Counted from the stretch's first letter, positions 34,771 to 47,109 are shown. The stretch is 64,000 nucleotides of DNA from Myotis daubentonii (GCF_963259705.1 NC_081861.1:63676673-63740672), one strand, 5' to 3'. The notes: a model not told the origin generated them from the sequence alone. Made by a program: numbers and translations.

Positions 34771-35110
34771 TTTGATAATAAAATGAGTGTGAGAAAAGAG
34801 TTAACACAACAGGTCTCATTACTTACTCATCATACATCTCCAAGACTTGGAGCCATTATTGATCATTTGGACAACTTCTGAAAATGAGGTGTTTGGATAG
34901 TTCTTTACATTCAGGATTAAGGATTTTATTGTGTACACCTGGAATAATAGGCCATGTTATACTATCTTGCCAGAAGTACTTTGCACAAAAATCAGGATTG
35001 GTGATATGCAACTGATTACATTGTTGGGGTCCTGAGTTTGGGTTGCCATAGCTGGTTGTCTAGTACAATATGCCTACATGCCCATCCCTCCATAAAAACC
35101 TTAGACTCTG

Positions 35111-35353
35111 GCCGTAACCGGTTTGGCTCAGTGGATAGAGCGTCGGCCTGCGGACTGAAAGGTCTCAGGTTCGATTCTGGTCAAGGGCATGTACCTTGGT
35201 TGCAGGCACATCCCCAGTAGGGGGTGTGCAGGAGGCAGCTGCTCGATGTTTATCTCTCATTGATGTTTCTAACTCTCCCTTTCCCTTCCTCTCTGTAAAA
35301 AATCAATAAAATATATTTTTAAAAAAGATTTAAAAGCAAACAAACAAACAAAA
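35111..35353 (+). repeat. Ves SINE with target duplication
   Basis: Nearly consensus plus-strand Ves (GCCGTAACCGGTTTGGCTCA) with an A-rich tail (AAACAAACAAACAAAAAAAA). Perfect 17-bp duplication AAAAACCTTAGACTCTG on both sides. One of the youngest SINEs in the window. Confidence 0.95.
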
Positions 35354-35639
35354 AAAAACCTTAGACTCTGAGACTTGAACAGGCTATACACAGAGACTAC
35401 GTATATATCCCTGCAGTTCACAGCCAGAAAAAAAACACATATATATCCTGTGTGACTCCTGATGGCAAAGGACATGGAAACCTGTGTCCAATGACTCAGG
35501 AATCCACCCAATGGATAACTTGTTCCTGTTTCTCTTGCTCTTTATACTTTTTCTGTAACAAATGTTAGCCATGTGTAAAACCTATTTTGATTCTTGTGAC
35601 TCCTTCTAGTGAATTAGCAAACTTGAGGGTGGTCTTGAG

Positions 35640-36400
35640 ACCCTTGACACAATAGGAAAATAATTTAACCAGAAATGTCACCAAAGAAGATATAAGGGTG
35701 GCTAATAAGTACATGAAAAGCTGCTTCATAGCATTAGTCATCTGGTAAATGCAAAATAAACCACACTGAGATAGTATATTTACCCACTATAATGACTAAA
35801 ATTAAAAAGATTAATTATACCAAATGCAAGAATGTAGAGGAACTGAAACTCTCATAGACTTCATGTATAAATATAAAATGGTACAGTCACTTTGGAAAAA
35901 CAGTTTGGTAGTTTCTTCAAAAGTTATACAGACACCTATCATACAATTCAACCACTCCACTCCTAGGTATTTACCCAGGAGAAAAGAAAACTTATAGGTG
36001 AATGTTCACAACAGCTTTATTTGTGATAGCTAAAAACCAGAAACAATCCAAATGTCCATCAAGAGGTGAATGAATAAACTAATTGTTGTATATGCATTCC
36101 ATGGACAACTACTCATCAACTAAAATGAAAGAACTATGGATCCACACCATATGGATAAATCTCAAAATAATTATACTGAGTGAAGGAAGCCAAACCAAAG
36201 GAGTACATGTTTTATGATTCCATTTATTTAGAATACTAGAGGATGTCAACAAATCTATAGTGTCAAAAAGCAGATGTGTGGTTTCTGTATTAGGGAAAGG
36301 GTGTGGGGAGAGGCAGGAGGATATGAGAAAACATTTTGGGGTAAGGGATATGTTTATGACTTTGTGGTGATGGCTTCCAAGGAGTATGCATATTTTAAAA
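35640..36400 (+). repeat. Old L1 3' region
   Basis: Forward L1M: CACCAAAGAAGATATAAGGG, CACTCCTAGGTATTTACCCA, AACAATCCAAATGTCCATCA, GGATAAATCTCAAAATAATT, ending near ACTTTGTGGTGATGGCTTCC. No intact frame. Confidence 0.8.
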
Positions 36401-36406
36401 CTTGTC

Positions 36407-36655
36407 GCCCTAGCCGGTTTGGCTCAGTGGATAGAGCATCGGCCTGCAGAACAAAGGGTCCCAGGTTTGATTCCAGTCAAGGGCACATACCTTGGTTTCA
36501 GGCTTCTCCCTGGCCCAGGCCCTGGCTGGGGCCTGTGAAAGAAGCAACCAACCGTTGTGTTTCTCTCACATCAATGTTTCTCTCTATCCCTCTCTCTTCA
36601 ACTCTCTCTAAAAGATCAATGGAAAAATATCCTCAGGTGAGGATTAACAACAACA
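36407..36655 (+). repeat. Ves SINE (long-bodied subfamily)
   Basis: Head GCCCTAGCCGGTTTGGCTCA, CCAGGCCCTGGCTGGGGCCT in the body, tail GAGGATTAACAACAACAACA. Inserted at the 3' end of the old L1. Confidence 0.93.
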
Positions 36656-36714
36656 ACAAAAAATTGTCAAATTGTACACTTCAAATATGTGCAACTCAAT
36701 CAATGCCATTATCC

Positions 36715-36770
36715 ACCTTATCGCCTGTGTTCTGCGGAATCCACCTTATCGCCTGTGTTCTGCGGAATCC
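36715..36770. repeat. Two-copy 28-bp tandem duplication
   Basis: The unit CCACCTTATCGCCTGTGTTC plus TGCGGAAT occurs twice in tandem without a mismatch. Confidence 0.9.
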
Positions 36771-38010
36771 AAATTGTTTCCTTCATAACCAACAGAGCAA
36801 AGGCATAGCATTTCCAGGCATTGAGCAAGGTTTAGGAGCTGGACATTGGAGCTAAAGGTTACAATGCCCTGCCCCAAGACTGATTAGCTGGTGAGATAAA
36901 ACCTGAAACAAAAAGAAACTCTAGGAAAAAGATGGACATGAGTTCTAGATGAAGTAATATAGGCAAAATGTTCATAATGCAAATAGCTGAATGATGGGAT
37001 TTGAGATTTATTATAGAAAGCATATGTTATTAGTTTAGCATATGAGTTAACAAAAGAACTAAATATATTTAAAAGTCGTTGCCTACTGGCAATGAAACTG
37101 TGGCAAAAAGGGTCAGCCACTCTTATTAAATTTGTACCCAGCTTCTGCATTGCTTTGTTAAAAATAAAAACAATTTTGCAGAAATCCAACATTAGGCATA
37201 AGTAAAAAAGTGTTCTTCCATTATGTGAAGTTACTGAGTTATATAAATCTGTTAATGATTCATGCAGTAAATTTAGCCATTTTAATAATCACTTGATTTT
37301 TGAAAGCTGAAGTTTTTTTTAAATTCTGATTTATTCATACTTTTACAATTTTGGTAGAAGAAAAGAATTCTAAATTTAGAGATTATAAGTACTCAGATAC
37401 TTGAAAGCTGTTAGGCTTTTACTTAAGATGTATAATTTTGGTAAGGCTTTATGAGATGAAAAGAATTGTTGACAAGTCCCTTATACATATATATCAAATA
37501 TCTTGTACTTCTAGTTGAGGAGTATTTTTAGTATATTCTATATTATTCTTTTCCTTCCTTGCATAATGGGGAGAAAAATTTCAGAACAGGAAAGAATTCA
37601 AAAAAGGGAAAATAATATCTTTATACTTACTCTCCGTATTACTGTACTTTGGGGAAAACTTTGGCCACCATAAGAGAAATTTTTTTAAAAAGTCTTAAAG
37701 TCTATAAATTTGAGAAACTTGAGATTCTAAAAATTCAGAAAAAGGGTTCTGAATTCATAGTACATTTGAGAGAATTGCTCCAAATAGTACCCTAAACGAC
37801 TAAAGAAATTGGTTGCTGATAAATCGAAGAAGGGAGGAACATAAGAAATGCCATATTGAATCAAATCAGTGACTCCAAGATACCAAGGAATATTTGGGTG
37901 GAAGAATGCTGTGCTTTTCCTCCAAAATAATAGCCTCAAAGTATGTTTCAAAACAGCCTGAATATCCTAAAATATCCTTTCTTGTGTCATTAGTGATCGG
38001 CAATCAGTGA
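36771..38010. other. AT-rich unique sequence
   Basis: No gene recognised. Minus-strand frames of 102 and 74 codons (36884-37192, 37727-37951) have no recognisable motif or splice context. Confidence 0.45.
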
Positions 38011-38025
38011 ATTTTCCTAAATCTT

Positions 38026-38240
38026 TTTTAAAAATATATTTTTATTGATTTCAGAGAGGAAGGGAGAGGGGGAGAGAGACAGAAACACCAATGATGAGAG
38101 ATTTATAGATCAGCTGCCTCCTACACATCCCCTACTGGGGATAGAGCCCTCAACCCGGGCATGTGCCCTGACTGGGAATTGAACTGTGACCTCCTGGTTC
38201 ATAGGTCGAGGCTCAACCACTGAGCCACACTGGCTGGGCA
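38026..38240 (-). repeat. Ves SINE with target duplication
   Basis: Minus-strand Ves of the TGGCTGGGC-headed subgroup. ATTTTCCTAAATCTT lies on both sides (38012-38026 and 38240-38254). Confidence 0.92.
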
Positions 38241-38289
38241 ATTTTCCTAAATCTTGCTTTGACCTATTTGTAGTGTAGGCTGCGCAGCA

Positions 38290-38490
38290 CAATGTTAAGG
38301 GCACAAACTGTAGTCAAACAAACCTGGGTTGGAATCTTAGATCTCGGACAAGTAATTTTTCTGAACCTCATTCTTGCCATCTGTAAAATGCAGATAACTA
38401 AAGTAGTTCTTCAGAAATTTATTGTGAGTATTCAATGAGAGGATTCATGTAAATCATTTAGCATAGAACCTGACAATCAATACATAATAA
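38290..38490 (+). repeat. MIR SINE fragment
   Basis: MIR phrases AACCTGGGTTGGAATCTTAG, CCATCTGTAAAATGCAGATA and TTTAGCATAGAACCTGACAA in plus orientation. Confidence 0.65.
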
Positions 38491-38710
38491 CTCATGGTTA
38501 GTTTGAATTTTCAGTCTGTATGATTTCTGAGTGTTTTCTATCATTGGTATCAGGTCCATTCTGTTAATTAAAAGAAAATCATTATTCATAATAAGGGCTG
38601 AGTTTTAAAAAGCTGAAATAGTTGATCACCTACGTGGTATGATTTTAAGAGTATCAGGATGATTCCAACCTCCTCATTCTCCCTCTCCCTACATAAATAC
38701 AGTGTACGCT

Positions 38711-38916
38711 TTTAAAAATATATATATTTTATTGATTTTTTAAAGAGAGGAAGGGAGAGGGACAGAGAGCCAGAAACATCAATCAGCTGCCTCCTGCACA
38801 CCCCCCACTGGGGATGTGCCCGCAACCAAGGTACATGCCCTTGACCAGAATCGAACCTGGGACCCTTCAGTCTGCAGGCCGACGCTCTATCCACTGAGCC
38901 AAACCGGCCAGGGCTA
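38711..38916 (-). repeat. Ves SINE
   Basis: Near-consensus minus-strand Ves ending CCAAACCGGCCAGGGC. A short TACAGTG repeat flanks it (38698-38704 and 38917-38923). Confidence 0.93.
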
Positions 38917-39229
38917 CAGTGCATTCTTCTATCCACTTTCATTCCACCAATAAAGCTCATTTCTTTATTGAATTTGGTCTAAATTTAAGTCACAGTTCAA
39001 GGTTGTCAGGGTGGATATTTTTGTACATTTCAACAACATATTGAATGAAGAATCTAAGGCTGACTTTGATTCTCTGGGAAGGAAAGACTAGGAAAGCCAC
39101 TGAATGGAGGAGAGTGAGGCAAGAATAGTAACTACAGGGAAAGAGAACTCTCCCCTCCTTTCTGTCATGGCTAGAGAAGTTAATGAAGTGCAATTTCCCC
39201 AACAGGCCTGCTGATAAGAATCACCTGGA

Positions 39230-39720
39230 TCATACAAATATAAAATGGAACATTACTTGGCCATAAAAAAGAATGAAATCTTACATTGTGATGGCAAGGA
39301 TGGACCTAGAGGGTATTATGCTAGGTGAAATAACTAAGAGAAAGACAAATAATATATGAATTCACTTATATGTGGAATCTAAAGAACAAAATAAACTAAC
39401 AAAATTGAAACTGGCTCATAGATAAAGAACAGACTGATGGTTAGTAGAAGGGAAGTAGACTGAGAGAAAAAAGTTGAAGGGATTGAGAAGTACAGAATGG
39501 TAGTTACAAAGTTGTAGTTACAGCATAGGAAATATAGTCAATAATATTGTAATAACTCTGTATGGTGCCAGGTAGGTACTGGAATATTCAGGGGAAATAT
39601 ACTTTGTAAAGTATATGACTGTCTAACCACTATGCTGTACACCTGAAACTAATGCAAAATAATATTGAATATAGACTGTACTTGTAAAAATAGAATTTCA
39701 CTGTTAAAAAATTAAAAAAA
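39230..39720 (+). repeat. L1 3' UTR fragment
   Basis: L1MA-like 3' end in forward orientation: TAAAATGGAACATTACTTGG, GTGATGGCAAGGATGGACCT, TATATGTGGAATCTAAAGAA and CTATGCTGTACACCTGAAAC, closing in an A-rich tail. Confidence 0.8.
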
Positions 39721-39763
39721 TTTACTCAATGAAAACCATTGATTGTTTTGAGAAATCTTGAAA

Positions 39764-39770
39764 GGAAGAA

Positions 39771-39845
<75 letters not shown>

Positions 39846-39850
39846 GAAAA
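39764..39850. repeat. (GAAA)n microsatellite
   Basis: About 20 tetranucleotide units, almost pure, directly beyond the A-rich end of the preceding L1. Confidence 0.96.
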
Positions 39851-40053
39851 AGAAAAGAATCACCTAGGTCATTTGTTAAACAAAACAGGCTCCCAGGATG
39901 TGCCTTGGGATTTGGTACTTTAGGGTGGAGTTAAGGAATCTGAAGGATCCATCAGCATCCAGGGAATTCTTATGAGCTGACACGTTTGAAAAAAGCTGGA
40001 GAGCTCAGGAGCCCAGGCTTTGGAATCAGAAAACACCTGGGTTCAATCATAAC

Positions 40054-40112
40054 ACCCCCGTCCACTCACTCCCCCCGCCCCCCGTCCACTCACTCCCCCC
40101 GCCCCCACACTT
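40054..40112. repeat. Two-copy C-rich tandem duplication
   Basis: CCCGTCCACTCACTCCCCCC occurs twice, 29-30 bp apart, inside a MIR-like stretch (40015-40250). Confidence 0.8.
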
Positions 40113-40259
40113 AGGGATGACTGATCCTGAAGTTAATTAACCACCTTCGACCTCGGTTTCCATCTCCATCAAATGTTTGGGGATTAAATATATTTATGTG
40201 TACAAGACATTTGTCTCACTGTAGGCACTGAAAAGACAGTTGGTGTTATTATTACATGT

Positions 40260-40967
40260 CTTTAGTTTCAATTCATTTATACTTATATAAGAATTCCTTA
40301 GAGTCTCCTGGGCAAAGTGCCAAATGATTAATGGTTTTATAGAACTTTTGTTCACTTTCTAATATATTCTTATCTTTGAAGCCAGAGTTAGAGAAATTAG
40401 CATTGTTATTATGATTAGCTGTCATGAGTCATCTTTTATACCCATATGCCTTACATTTTTGGAAATAAAGAATTTGGAGTATCTGAGGATTGCCATTCAA
40501 ACCCTTCACTATAGGCACTGATGTCACCTGTCCCTGGAAAGTTGATTTTTCTTCAGAGTTACAGGGTTTTCCGACTGTAGCCTTCTGAGTTCTAACTTGA
40601 AAAGGCCCAATAACACTCTACTTCGAGATAAAGCAATGGTTCAAAAGAGCTTTAGAGACTGACTTTCAGGTAAGAAGGGGCAGAGTGTCAGAGAAACAGA
40701 AATGGATAGAGGAAGGCAATGCAGGGCAAATGTCAAAGGCATCCTGACAATAAAAAAGAAAAGGTGGTGATAAAAGGGACAGAAAGATAGATGGTGCCAG
40801 ATAGAGGAAGGAGAATGGCAAGGAGACACAGAGAAAGAGAAAGATTGAGAAAGCTATGGAAAGAGCTAGACATAGAGATAGAGACAGACAAGCAAAAACA
40901 CAAACATGGAGAGACCAAGACAAGTGTTTAGATGAAAGCTTCTTCTTCATTAATAAAAGTAGGGTTA
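40260..40967. other. Unique intergenic sequence
   Basis: No gene recognised. 40690-40920 is purine-rich (GAGA-type low complexity); the Ser/Leu-rich minus-strand frames there are its translation. Confidence 0.5.
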
Positions 40968-40975
40968 GTTTAGGG

Positions 40976-41198
40976 CAGGGGTGGGCAAACTTTTTGACTC
41001 GAGGGCCACAAGGGGTTCTTAAACTGGACCGGAGGGCCAGAACAAAAGCATGGATGGAGTGTTTGTGTGAACTAATATAAATTCAAAGTCAACATCATTA
41101 CATAAAAGGGTACGGTCTTTTTTTTTTTTTTTTTTTTTAGTTGTATTCATTTCAAACGGGCCGGATCTGGCCCGCTGGCCGTAGTTTGCCCACAGCTG
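40976..41198 (+). mobile_element. Non-autonomous hAT transposon (CAGGGGTGGGCAAACT type)
   Basis: Ends CAGGGGTGGGCAAACTTTTT and CCGTAGTTTGCCCACAGCTG are inverted repeats. A perfect 8-bp duplication GTTTAGGG lies on both sides (40968-40975, 41199-41206). A 20-T run sits inside at about 41120. Confidence 0.92.
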
Positions 41199-41206
41199 GT
41201 TTAGGG

Positions 41207-41870
41207 AATTTCCCCAAAAGTTGAGAAAGGGGAAATCCATTCATTCAACACAATTTTAAGGTAATTGCTATGGAAAAGATACTGCTAGGCCTTGTTTGGA
41301 AGTACAAGCCCTCCTCCCCTAGTCCCCTAGGCAGAGGAAGTGTGATAAAGCAGAACCTGGCAAGGGTCATTAAAAATGCAAAGTGCTTCTTAGTCCAGGG
41401 AAGGAAAGAATGTATTCAGCTGGAGGCTGGGAGTGGGGGGGTTGTCGAATTGGAGCTGGAGCTGAAGGATGAATAGGATTTAACAGAAGGAAGGGGGAGA
41501 AATTTTCAAACAATAGGAAGGGCATTAGCAAAAACTTTGAGCAAGGGAAACAAGGCGAGTGTTCAGGAAAGAAGGAATGGTAGAATTTGGCTGAGAGTTA
41601 GGTTATAAGTGGGGGAATGGTGGGAGAAAGTTAAAAAATCATTTTGTGTGCAAGAGGAGTGGCTGAAGCTAAGCCTGGAGGGCAAGTGAGCGTTTTTGGG
41701 ATGAGGGAGGAACACGTTTGTGGGTGGGAAGAATTCAGAGGAGGGGGATTAAAACCTGGAAGTGAAGATGTGAAGGAGACTGTTTCAGGTGAGTCCTATC
41801 AACTGTCTCCTGAGCATCTCTTCCTCTCTGCCCCCCAGTGTCCTGGTCACTACTGCTCAGATCAGTAAGA
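41207..41870. other. Unique intergenic sequence
   Basis: Purine-rich, with no recognised gene. Plus-strand frames of 68-74 codons look random. Confidence 0.45.
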
Positions 41871-41878
41871 GTCTAAAG

Positions 41879-42101
41879 CAGCGGTTCTCAACCTGTGGGT
41901 CGCGACCCCTTTGGGGGTCGAACGACCCTTTCACAGGGGTCGCCTAAGACCATCGGAAAACACATATATAATTACATATTGTTTTTGTGATTAATCACTA
42001 TGCTTTAATTATGTTCAATTTGTAACAATGAAATTGGGGGTCACCACAACATGAGGAACTGTATTAAAGGGTCGCGGCATTAGGAAGGTTGAGAACCACT
42101 G
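41879..42101 (+). mobile_element. SPIN non-autonomous hAT transposon, copy 2
   Basis: Starts CAGCGGTTCTCAACCTGTGG then GTCGCGACCCCTTTGGGGGT and ends GGTTGAGAACCACTG. The duplication GTCTAAAG is perfect on both sides (41871-41878, 42102-42109). It has an internal deletion of about 80 bp relative to the copy at 9806. Confidence 0.95.
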
Positions 42102-42109
42102 GTCTAAAG

Positions 42110-42767
42110 TCTTGATTAAAGGTAGAGGATAAATTCAAGGGGGAACTTGAAGACAGCCTGTAGGTTTCTAATCGGGAGGATGGTGATGTCATTAGCAGAA
42201 ACTGGTGTGGAGGAGATAGGTTTAGTTTCTGATATGTAGTTTTAGAGACGCTAGTGCAACATTTCAATGATGTCCAGGAGATGATTGCATTGTGCATCTA
42301 GACATTTGGAGAGAGTTTGGTGCTGTAAAGCCTGGAAGTGAATTTTGATGTGTTCCAGGAGATTGACATTTCAGGGCTCTGTGGGAAGAGTACTTTTAAC
42401 CTTAAGTTCTTTTTTACTTAGCCTCTGGAACCAGGTGTTAAGATGTCATGATTCTCAGTAGTAGATTGAAATTAGCTTCGCCCTTCTAGGTGACTGTCAC
42501 TTCCACCGCTAAAACACCCTCCCAGACCCAGAGGGAAAAGGGAGGGGGAAGAGGCAGTCATGAGATCTAGGCAGTGGCCTGCAATGAAGTGTTCTCTTTT
42601 TCCAGGAGAGCATGGCGCCTCCCTGCCTAGATGGGTTACTCCAGCTGATGAGCACAGAATAATTAGTAGATGGTGTGAGAATACGTGTGGCAATTGAGAT
42701 GGCTGTGTCTGTTCATGCTGTCCGACTTTGCTCTTGCAGCTAGGAAGAGGGTATTCTGATGATTTTT
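42110..42767. other. Unique intergenic sequence
   Basis: No recognised gene or repeat. Confidence 0.45.
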
Positions 42768-43011
42768 TAAAAATATCTCACCTGAGGATATGTTGTTGTT
42801 GGTTTTATTTCATTGATTTTTAGAGAGAGAGAGAGAGAAAGCGCATGAGAGAAACATCAATGTGAGAGAGAAACATACATTGGCTACCTCCCATACGTGC
42901 CCCAACTGGGGATTGAACCCACAACCTGGGTATGAGCCCTGACCAGGAATCGAACCCGAGACCTTTTGGTGTACTGGATGATGCTCCAACCAACTGAGCC
43001 ACTTGACCAGG
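42768..43011 (-). repeat. Ves SINE with target duplication
   Basis: Minus-strand Ves of the CAACTGAGCCACTTGACCAG-headed subfamily. GTATTCTG[A/G]TGATTTTT occurs at 42750-42766 and 43013-43029. Confidence 0.92.
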
Positions 43012-43135
43012 GAGTATTCTGGTGATTTTTACAGAACAGATAGGACTACTTAAAATGACTGAGGACAGAACCCTACTGTCTCCACATGGATATTTGCTTC
43101 TTCTTTAGTCCTCAGCCCTTCATAATCTGGGGCTG

Positions 43136-43160
43136 CGGGGGGGGGGGGGGGGGTGTTGGG
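43136..43160 (+). repeat. Poly-G run
   Basis: About 18 consecutive G residues followed by more G-rich sequence; possible G-quadruplex and a likely assembly weak point. Confidence 0.85.
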
Positions 43161-43469
43161 GAGGGGGGGAGGCCAGATACAGAAACACTTGCCTATCTCA
43201 GTACCTGTCATCACCTATTTTTCACCATGGTATCGTTTCATTCTCTCCTCCTCTCTTCCACAATATTGCAAACCTTTGCTTCTCTCTGTCCCTGAGACCT
43301 TTAGAGTTAGAGTGTTTACCCCAAGCACATTCAGTGTAAAGTATCCCTTATGCACTTAAAAAATATGTGTAGCGTTGTTCTTTGAAACCTGTAGACTCCA
43401 ATAATGGGGAACAGGTGGCTGGATCTTCTGCAAATAACCTCTTTCACTCTGCAGATTGCTGGATACCTT

Positions 43470-43945
43470 GAAGCAGTTGATCTGGCGCAGTGAATCTCAA
43501 CTGTTAAAATATAACCGAATGACCTAGGAGAGCTTTTCAAGCATACAGACACTTAGGCCCCCTTTATAATTCCTTTGGTTTGGGGAGCAGGACTAAAGGT
43601 GGGACCCTTGTATGTTTAACAAGAATCCTGAGTGATTCTTATTCATATTAAGTATGTTACCAGCAAATTGAGTTATTCCCATCTTGTTAGAATCTAACTG
43701 AATAACAGTTAGATCCTACAGCCTTAGGTCTTATTCCTTAATTGTATTAGCATCATCAGTCAATTTAGTGAGCATGGGATTGACAAAGAGTAACATGTTA
43801 ATGTGCATATTCTCAGGTTCTATCCCATAGCTACTCTATCAGAATCTCTCAGAACAGGGGCCTGGAATCTGCAGTTTTATAAACACAGTTATTTGCAGTG
43901 CGCTAATGCATAAACCACACTTTGAGAAACACTGATCAAAGTCTG
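43470..43945 (+). repeat. Two MER5-type hAT fragments
   Basis: 43478-43650 (CAGTGAATCTCAACTGTTAA ... GCAGGACTAAAGGTGGGACC) and 43800-43945 (CTATCAGAATCTCTCAGAAC ... CACACTTTGAGAAACACTGA) resemble ordinary, non-palindromic MER5/MER20 DNA transposons. Tentative. Confidence 0.5.
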
Positions 43946-44679
43946 GGAAGTTAAAGTTCGCCTCTGTTGGCAGGAGGGACTCGGTTTGGGGCACAGCGGA
44001 AAGAGGAGGTAGATTTGATCAGCTGTTCACTGCAGTTCAGTGGACCAAAAAGGTCGTGGTTGGAATCTCAGCGTCAGTAATGTACTTAGCTGTGGTTACA
44101 GCCTAGGCAAATGAGGCCAGATGGCAGCTGGAGAAGCCTGCTAATTAATTAAACTTGGTCTAAGGTCAGGCCACCAAGGAGCCCGCACAAGTTCTTTTTT
44201 TAGTTGGCAGTATGGAAGGGAGGAATAGGAAAGATCTGAACTATAAGTATTTTCCCTTTGACTTCTCAAACCCGTCTTCTTGTTTATTTCTCTCTGGGCT
44301 TAAGTAGTTTCCTCTGTAACAGTATCAGAATGGACTCCTGGATATTATTCATCCTTAAATTATGTTAGGAATGCATTTGAAATGCGAGAACAAGGTGTAT
44401 GATGTAGACACTGTTTGAAAAGGTACTTAAGCTATTTTTAAGTGAGGGAGGAATATTTTTTCAGTGACAGTTGAAAATGAAGGAAATGTTTATATTTGTC
44501 ATACTGTGTATTTTGAGAAACCATGTCATTATTTTATAGTAACTGTCTTTCAACTGAGAAAAGCCATATAAGTCAGGGCTGGTTGCTTTTTTGTTAATGG
44601 GGTAGCCAGAGGGCATAGCTCCTATTGGCAGTATAAACCGAGTTTGAGATTTCCCACTCATTGTAGTTTTCTGTTGTTA
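43946..44679. other. Unique intergenic sequence
   Basis: No recognised gene or repeat. Confidence 0.45.
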
Positions 44680-44875
44680 TTTAAGCCTTTGACTATTTTT
44701 TTCTTTATTGGTTAAGGTATTACATATGTGTCCTTATCTCCCTATTGCCCCCCACCCCTCCACTCATGCCTCACTCGCATGGTGTCTGTGTCCATTGGTT
44801 AGGCTTATATGCATACATACAAGTTTTTTGGTTGATCTCTCTCCCTTACCCCCACCCTCCCCTGCCTTCCCTAAG

Positions 44876-45087
44876 CAGTGGTTCTCAACCTTCTGGCCCT
44901 TTAAATACAGTTCCTCATGTTGTGACCCAACCATAAAATTATATTCGTTGCTACTTCATAACTGTAATGTTGCTACTGTTATGAATCGTAATGTAAATAT
45001 CTAATATGCAGGATGGTCTTAGGCGACCCCTGTGAAAGGGTTGTTCAACCGCCAAAGGGGTTGCGACCCACAGGTTGAGAACCGCTG
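44876..45087 (-). mobile_element. SPIN non-autonomous hAT transposon, copy 3
   Basis: Reverse-oriented relative to the other two copies: begins CAGTGGTTCTCAACCTTCTG and ends CGACCCACAGGTTGAGAACCGCTG in form. CCTAAG is present on both sides, a shortened target duplication, and the flanks rejoin as continuous L1 3' UTR. Its internal GCTACTTCATAACTGTAATG segment matches SPIN. Confidence 0.9.
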
Positions 45088-46082
45088 CCTAAGAGGTTTG
45101 ATGGTCTGATAGATGCTTCTGTCTCTGGATCTGTTTTTGTTCATCAGTTTATGTTGTTCATTATATTCCATAAATGAGTGAGATCATGTGATATTTATCT
45201 TTCTCTGACTGGCTTATTTCACTTAGCATAATGCTCTCCAGTTCCATCCACACTGTTGCAAATGGTAAGAATTCCTTCTTTTTTACCACAGTGTAGTATT
45301 CCATCGTGTAGATGTACCACAGTTTTTTAATCCACTCATCTGCTGATGGGCACTTAGGCTGTTTCCAGATCTTAGCTATGGTGAATTGTGCTGCTATGGA
45401 CAAAGGGGTGCATATATCCTTTCTGATTGCTGTTTCTAGTTTCTTGGGTTATATTCCTAGAAGTGGGATCACTGGGTCAAATGGAAGTTCCATTTTTAGT
45501 TGTTTGAAGAAACTCTATACTATTCTCCACAGTGGCTGCACCAGTCTGCATTCCCGCCAGCAGTGCATAAGGGTTTCTTTTTTCTCCACATCCTCGCCAG
45601 CACTTGTCGTTTGTTGATTTGTTGATGATAGCCAGTCTGACAGGTGTGAGATGGTACCTCACTGTCATTTTGATTTGCATCTCTCAAATGATTACTGACT
45701 TTGGGCATGTTTTCATATGTCTCTTGGCCTTCCTTATGTCCTCTTTTGAAAAGTATCTATTTAGGTTCGTTGCCCATTTTTTGATTGAATTGTTTATCTT
45801 CCTTTTGTTAAGTTGTATGAGTTCCTTGTAAATGTTGAAGATTCAACCCTTATCAGTGATAACATAGGCAAATATGTTCTCCCATGCAGTGGGCTTTCTT
45901 GTTGTTTTGTTGATGGTTTCTTTTGCTGTGCAGAAGCTTTTTATTTTTATGTAGTCCCATTTGTCTCTTTAGTTTCCATTGCCCTAGGAGCTGTATCAGT
46001 GAAGACATTGCTTTGGCATATGTCTGAGATTTTGCTGCCTGTGTATTCCTCTAGTATTTTTATGGTTTCCCACCTTATGTTT

Positions 46083-47109
46083 TGCCGGGTTCCAGCCCCA
46101 GCATTCCAGGGGTTCCCAAAGGTGTGGACGGCGTCAGCGAAGAATGAAGGACACGGAGACAGCGTTCAGATGATCAGCATAGTCAGGTTCTTTTTTATTG
46201 CTCTGTTACAACTGTACTTGTACTATTTGATTCTATAAGCATGCCTCTATAGTTACATCGTGGTATGTTTTGGGTCCTCCTTTGACTTTTCACAGTTTCT
46301 TGTTTTATGTTTACAGTTTCTTACCTGACCTTTGCTAAAAATTTTATTTCTATTTTGCTCTGCTGGTTTTAATCTTATCTATTGTCTATGTTTCCACATT
46401 CTATTCTAAAGGTTAGTCTCTGTGTTTCATTATAAGGGCTAGTTTGTTATTTCTATTCTAAGGTTACTATTCTATTGCTCTGCTGTTAAGCTATAAGGAA
46501 AAAACTGAAGGAGGTTTTCCTATTCTATGGCCTAAGTAAAGGTTATGTAGCTTAAGCGTGATTGTGCTTAGCTATGGTGATTAACTACCTGCCTGGCACT
46601 TTGTTTAAGTCTTTCTGCTTGCATAGCTCGCATAAGATTTTTAAATAAGGAGCCTGCCTGCATTGTTTGCAGCGGTATTTCTTTAACTGTTTGATAGTCC
46701 TTTTAGCCTTACTGGTGGTCGCGGGTTTTTAGGGGTATAGGCTTTGGTATTTTCTCTGGTGGGTAGACCCCTGGGGATGTGGGCCTAGAAAGTCCTAAAT
46801 TTATTGCTAACAGTCTTAGTCTGAGTTCCTCATAAGTGGTACATAGTATTTCTGTAACACTAGGGGGTTTTACCGATTTATTCCCTTCCCTAGTCCCATT
46901 AATCCCTAACTCTAGGGAAACATTCCCAGCTGGGGAAACAACCTTTCCCGGGGAGGTGGCCCTGGTAAGAACACATAGTGCTAAGAAGGGGAGCAAACAT
47001 ATTAAGAACAGTATGCCATATACGCCAGGTCCCTTGGAACATATGCTGTGCAGATGTTTCTTCCCTGCAGTAACTGTGTCAAGCAGCAAGGATGGAACGG
47101 CTTCCAGCA
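46083..47109 (-). mobile_element. Solo LTR of a betaretrovirus-like endogenous retrovirus
   Basis: A 1027-bp insertion in the L1. On the minus strand it begins TGCTGGAAGCCG and ends CTGGAACCCGGCA, i.e. TG...CA. The perfect 6-bp duplication ATGTTT (46077-46082 and 47110-47115) is the size made by class II (betaretrovirus-like) integrases. A polyadenylation signal AATAAA (near 46193-46198, minus strand) leaves about 115 bp of R and U5. There is no internal viral sequence, so this is a solo LTR left by recombination. U3 is long (about 900 bp) and its first 400 bp are open (next entry). Interrupting a fairly young L1 and with perfect duplications, it is probably recent. Confidence 0.9.
46190..46200 (-). 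promoter_or_regulatory. LTR polyadenylation signal
   Basis: AATAAAAAAG on the minus strand, about 110-115 bp from the U5 end of the LTR. This is the expected location for the R-region poly(A) signal and sets the LTR's transcriptional orientation as minus. Confidence 0.6.
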
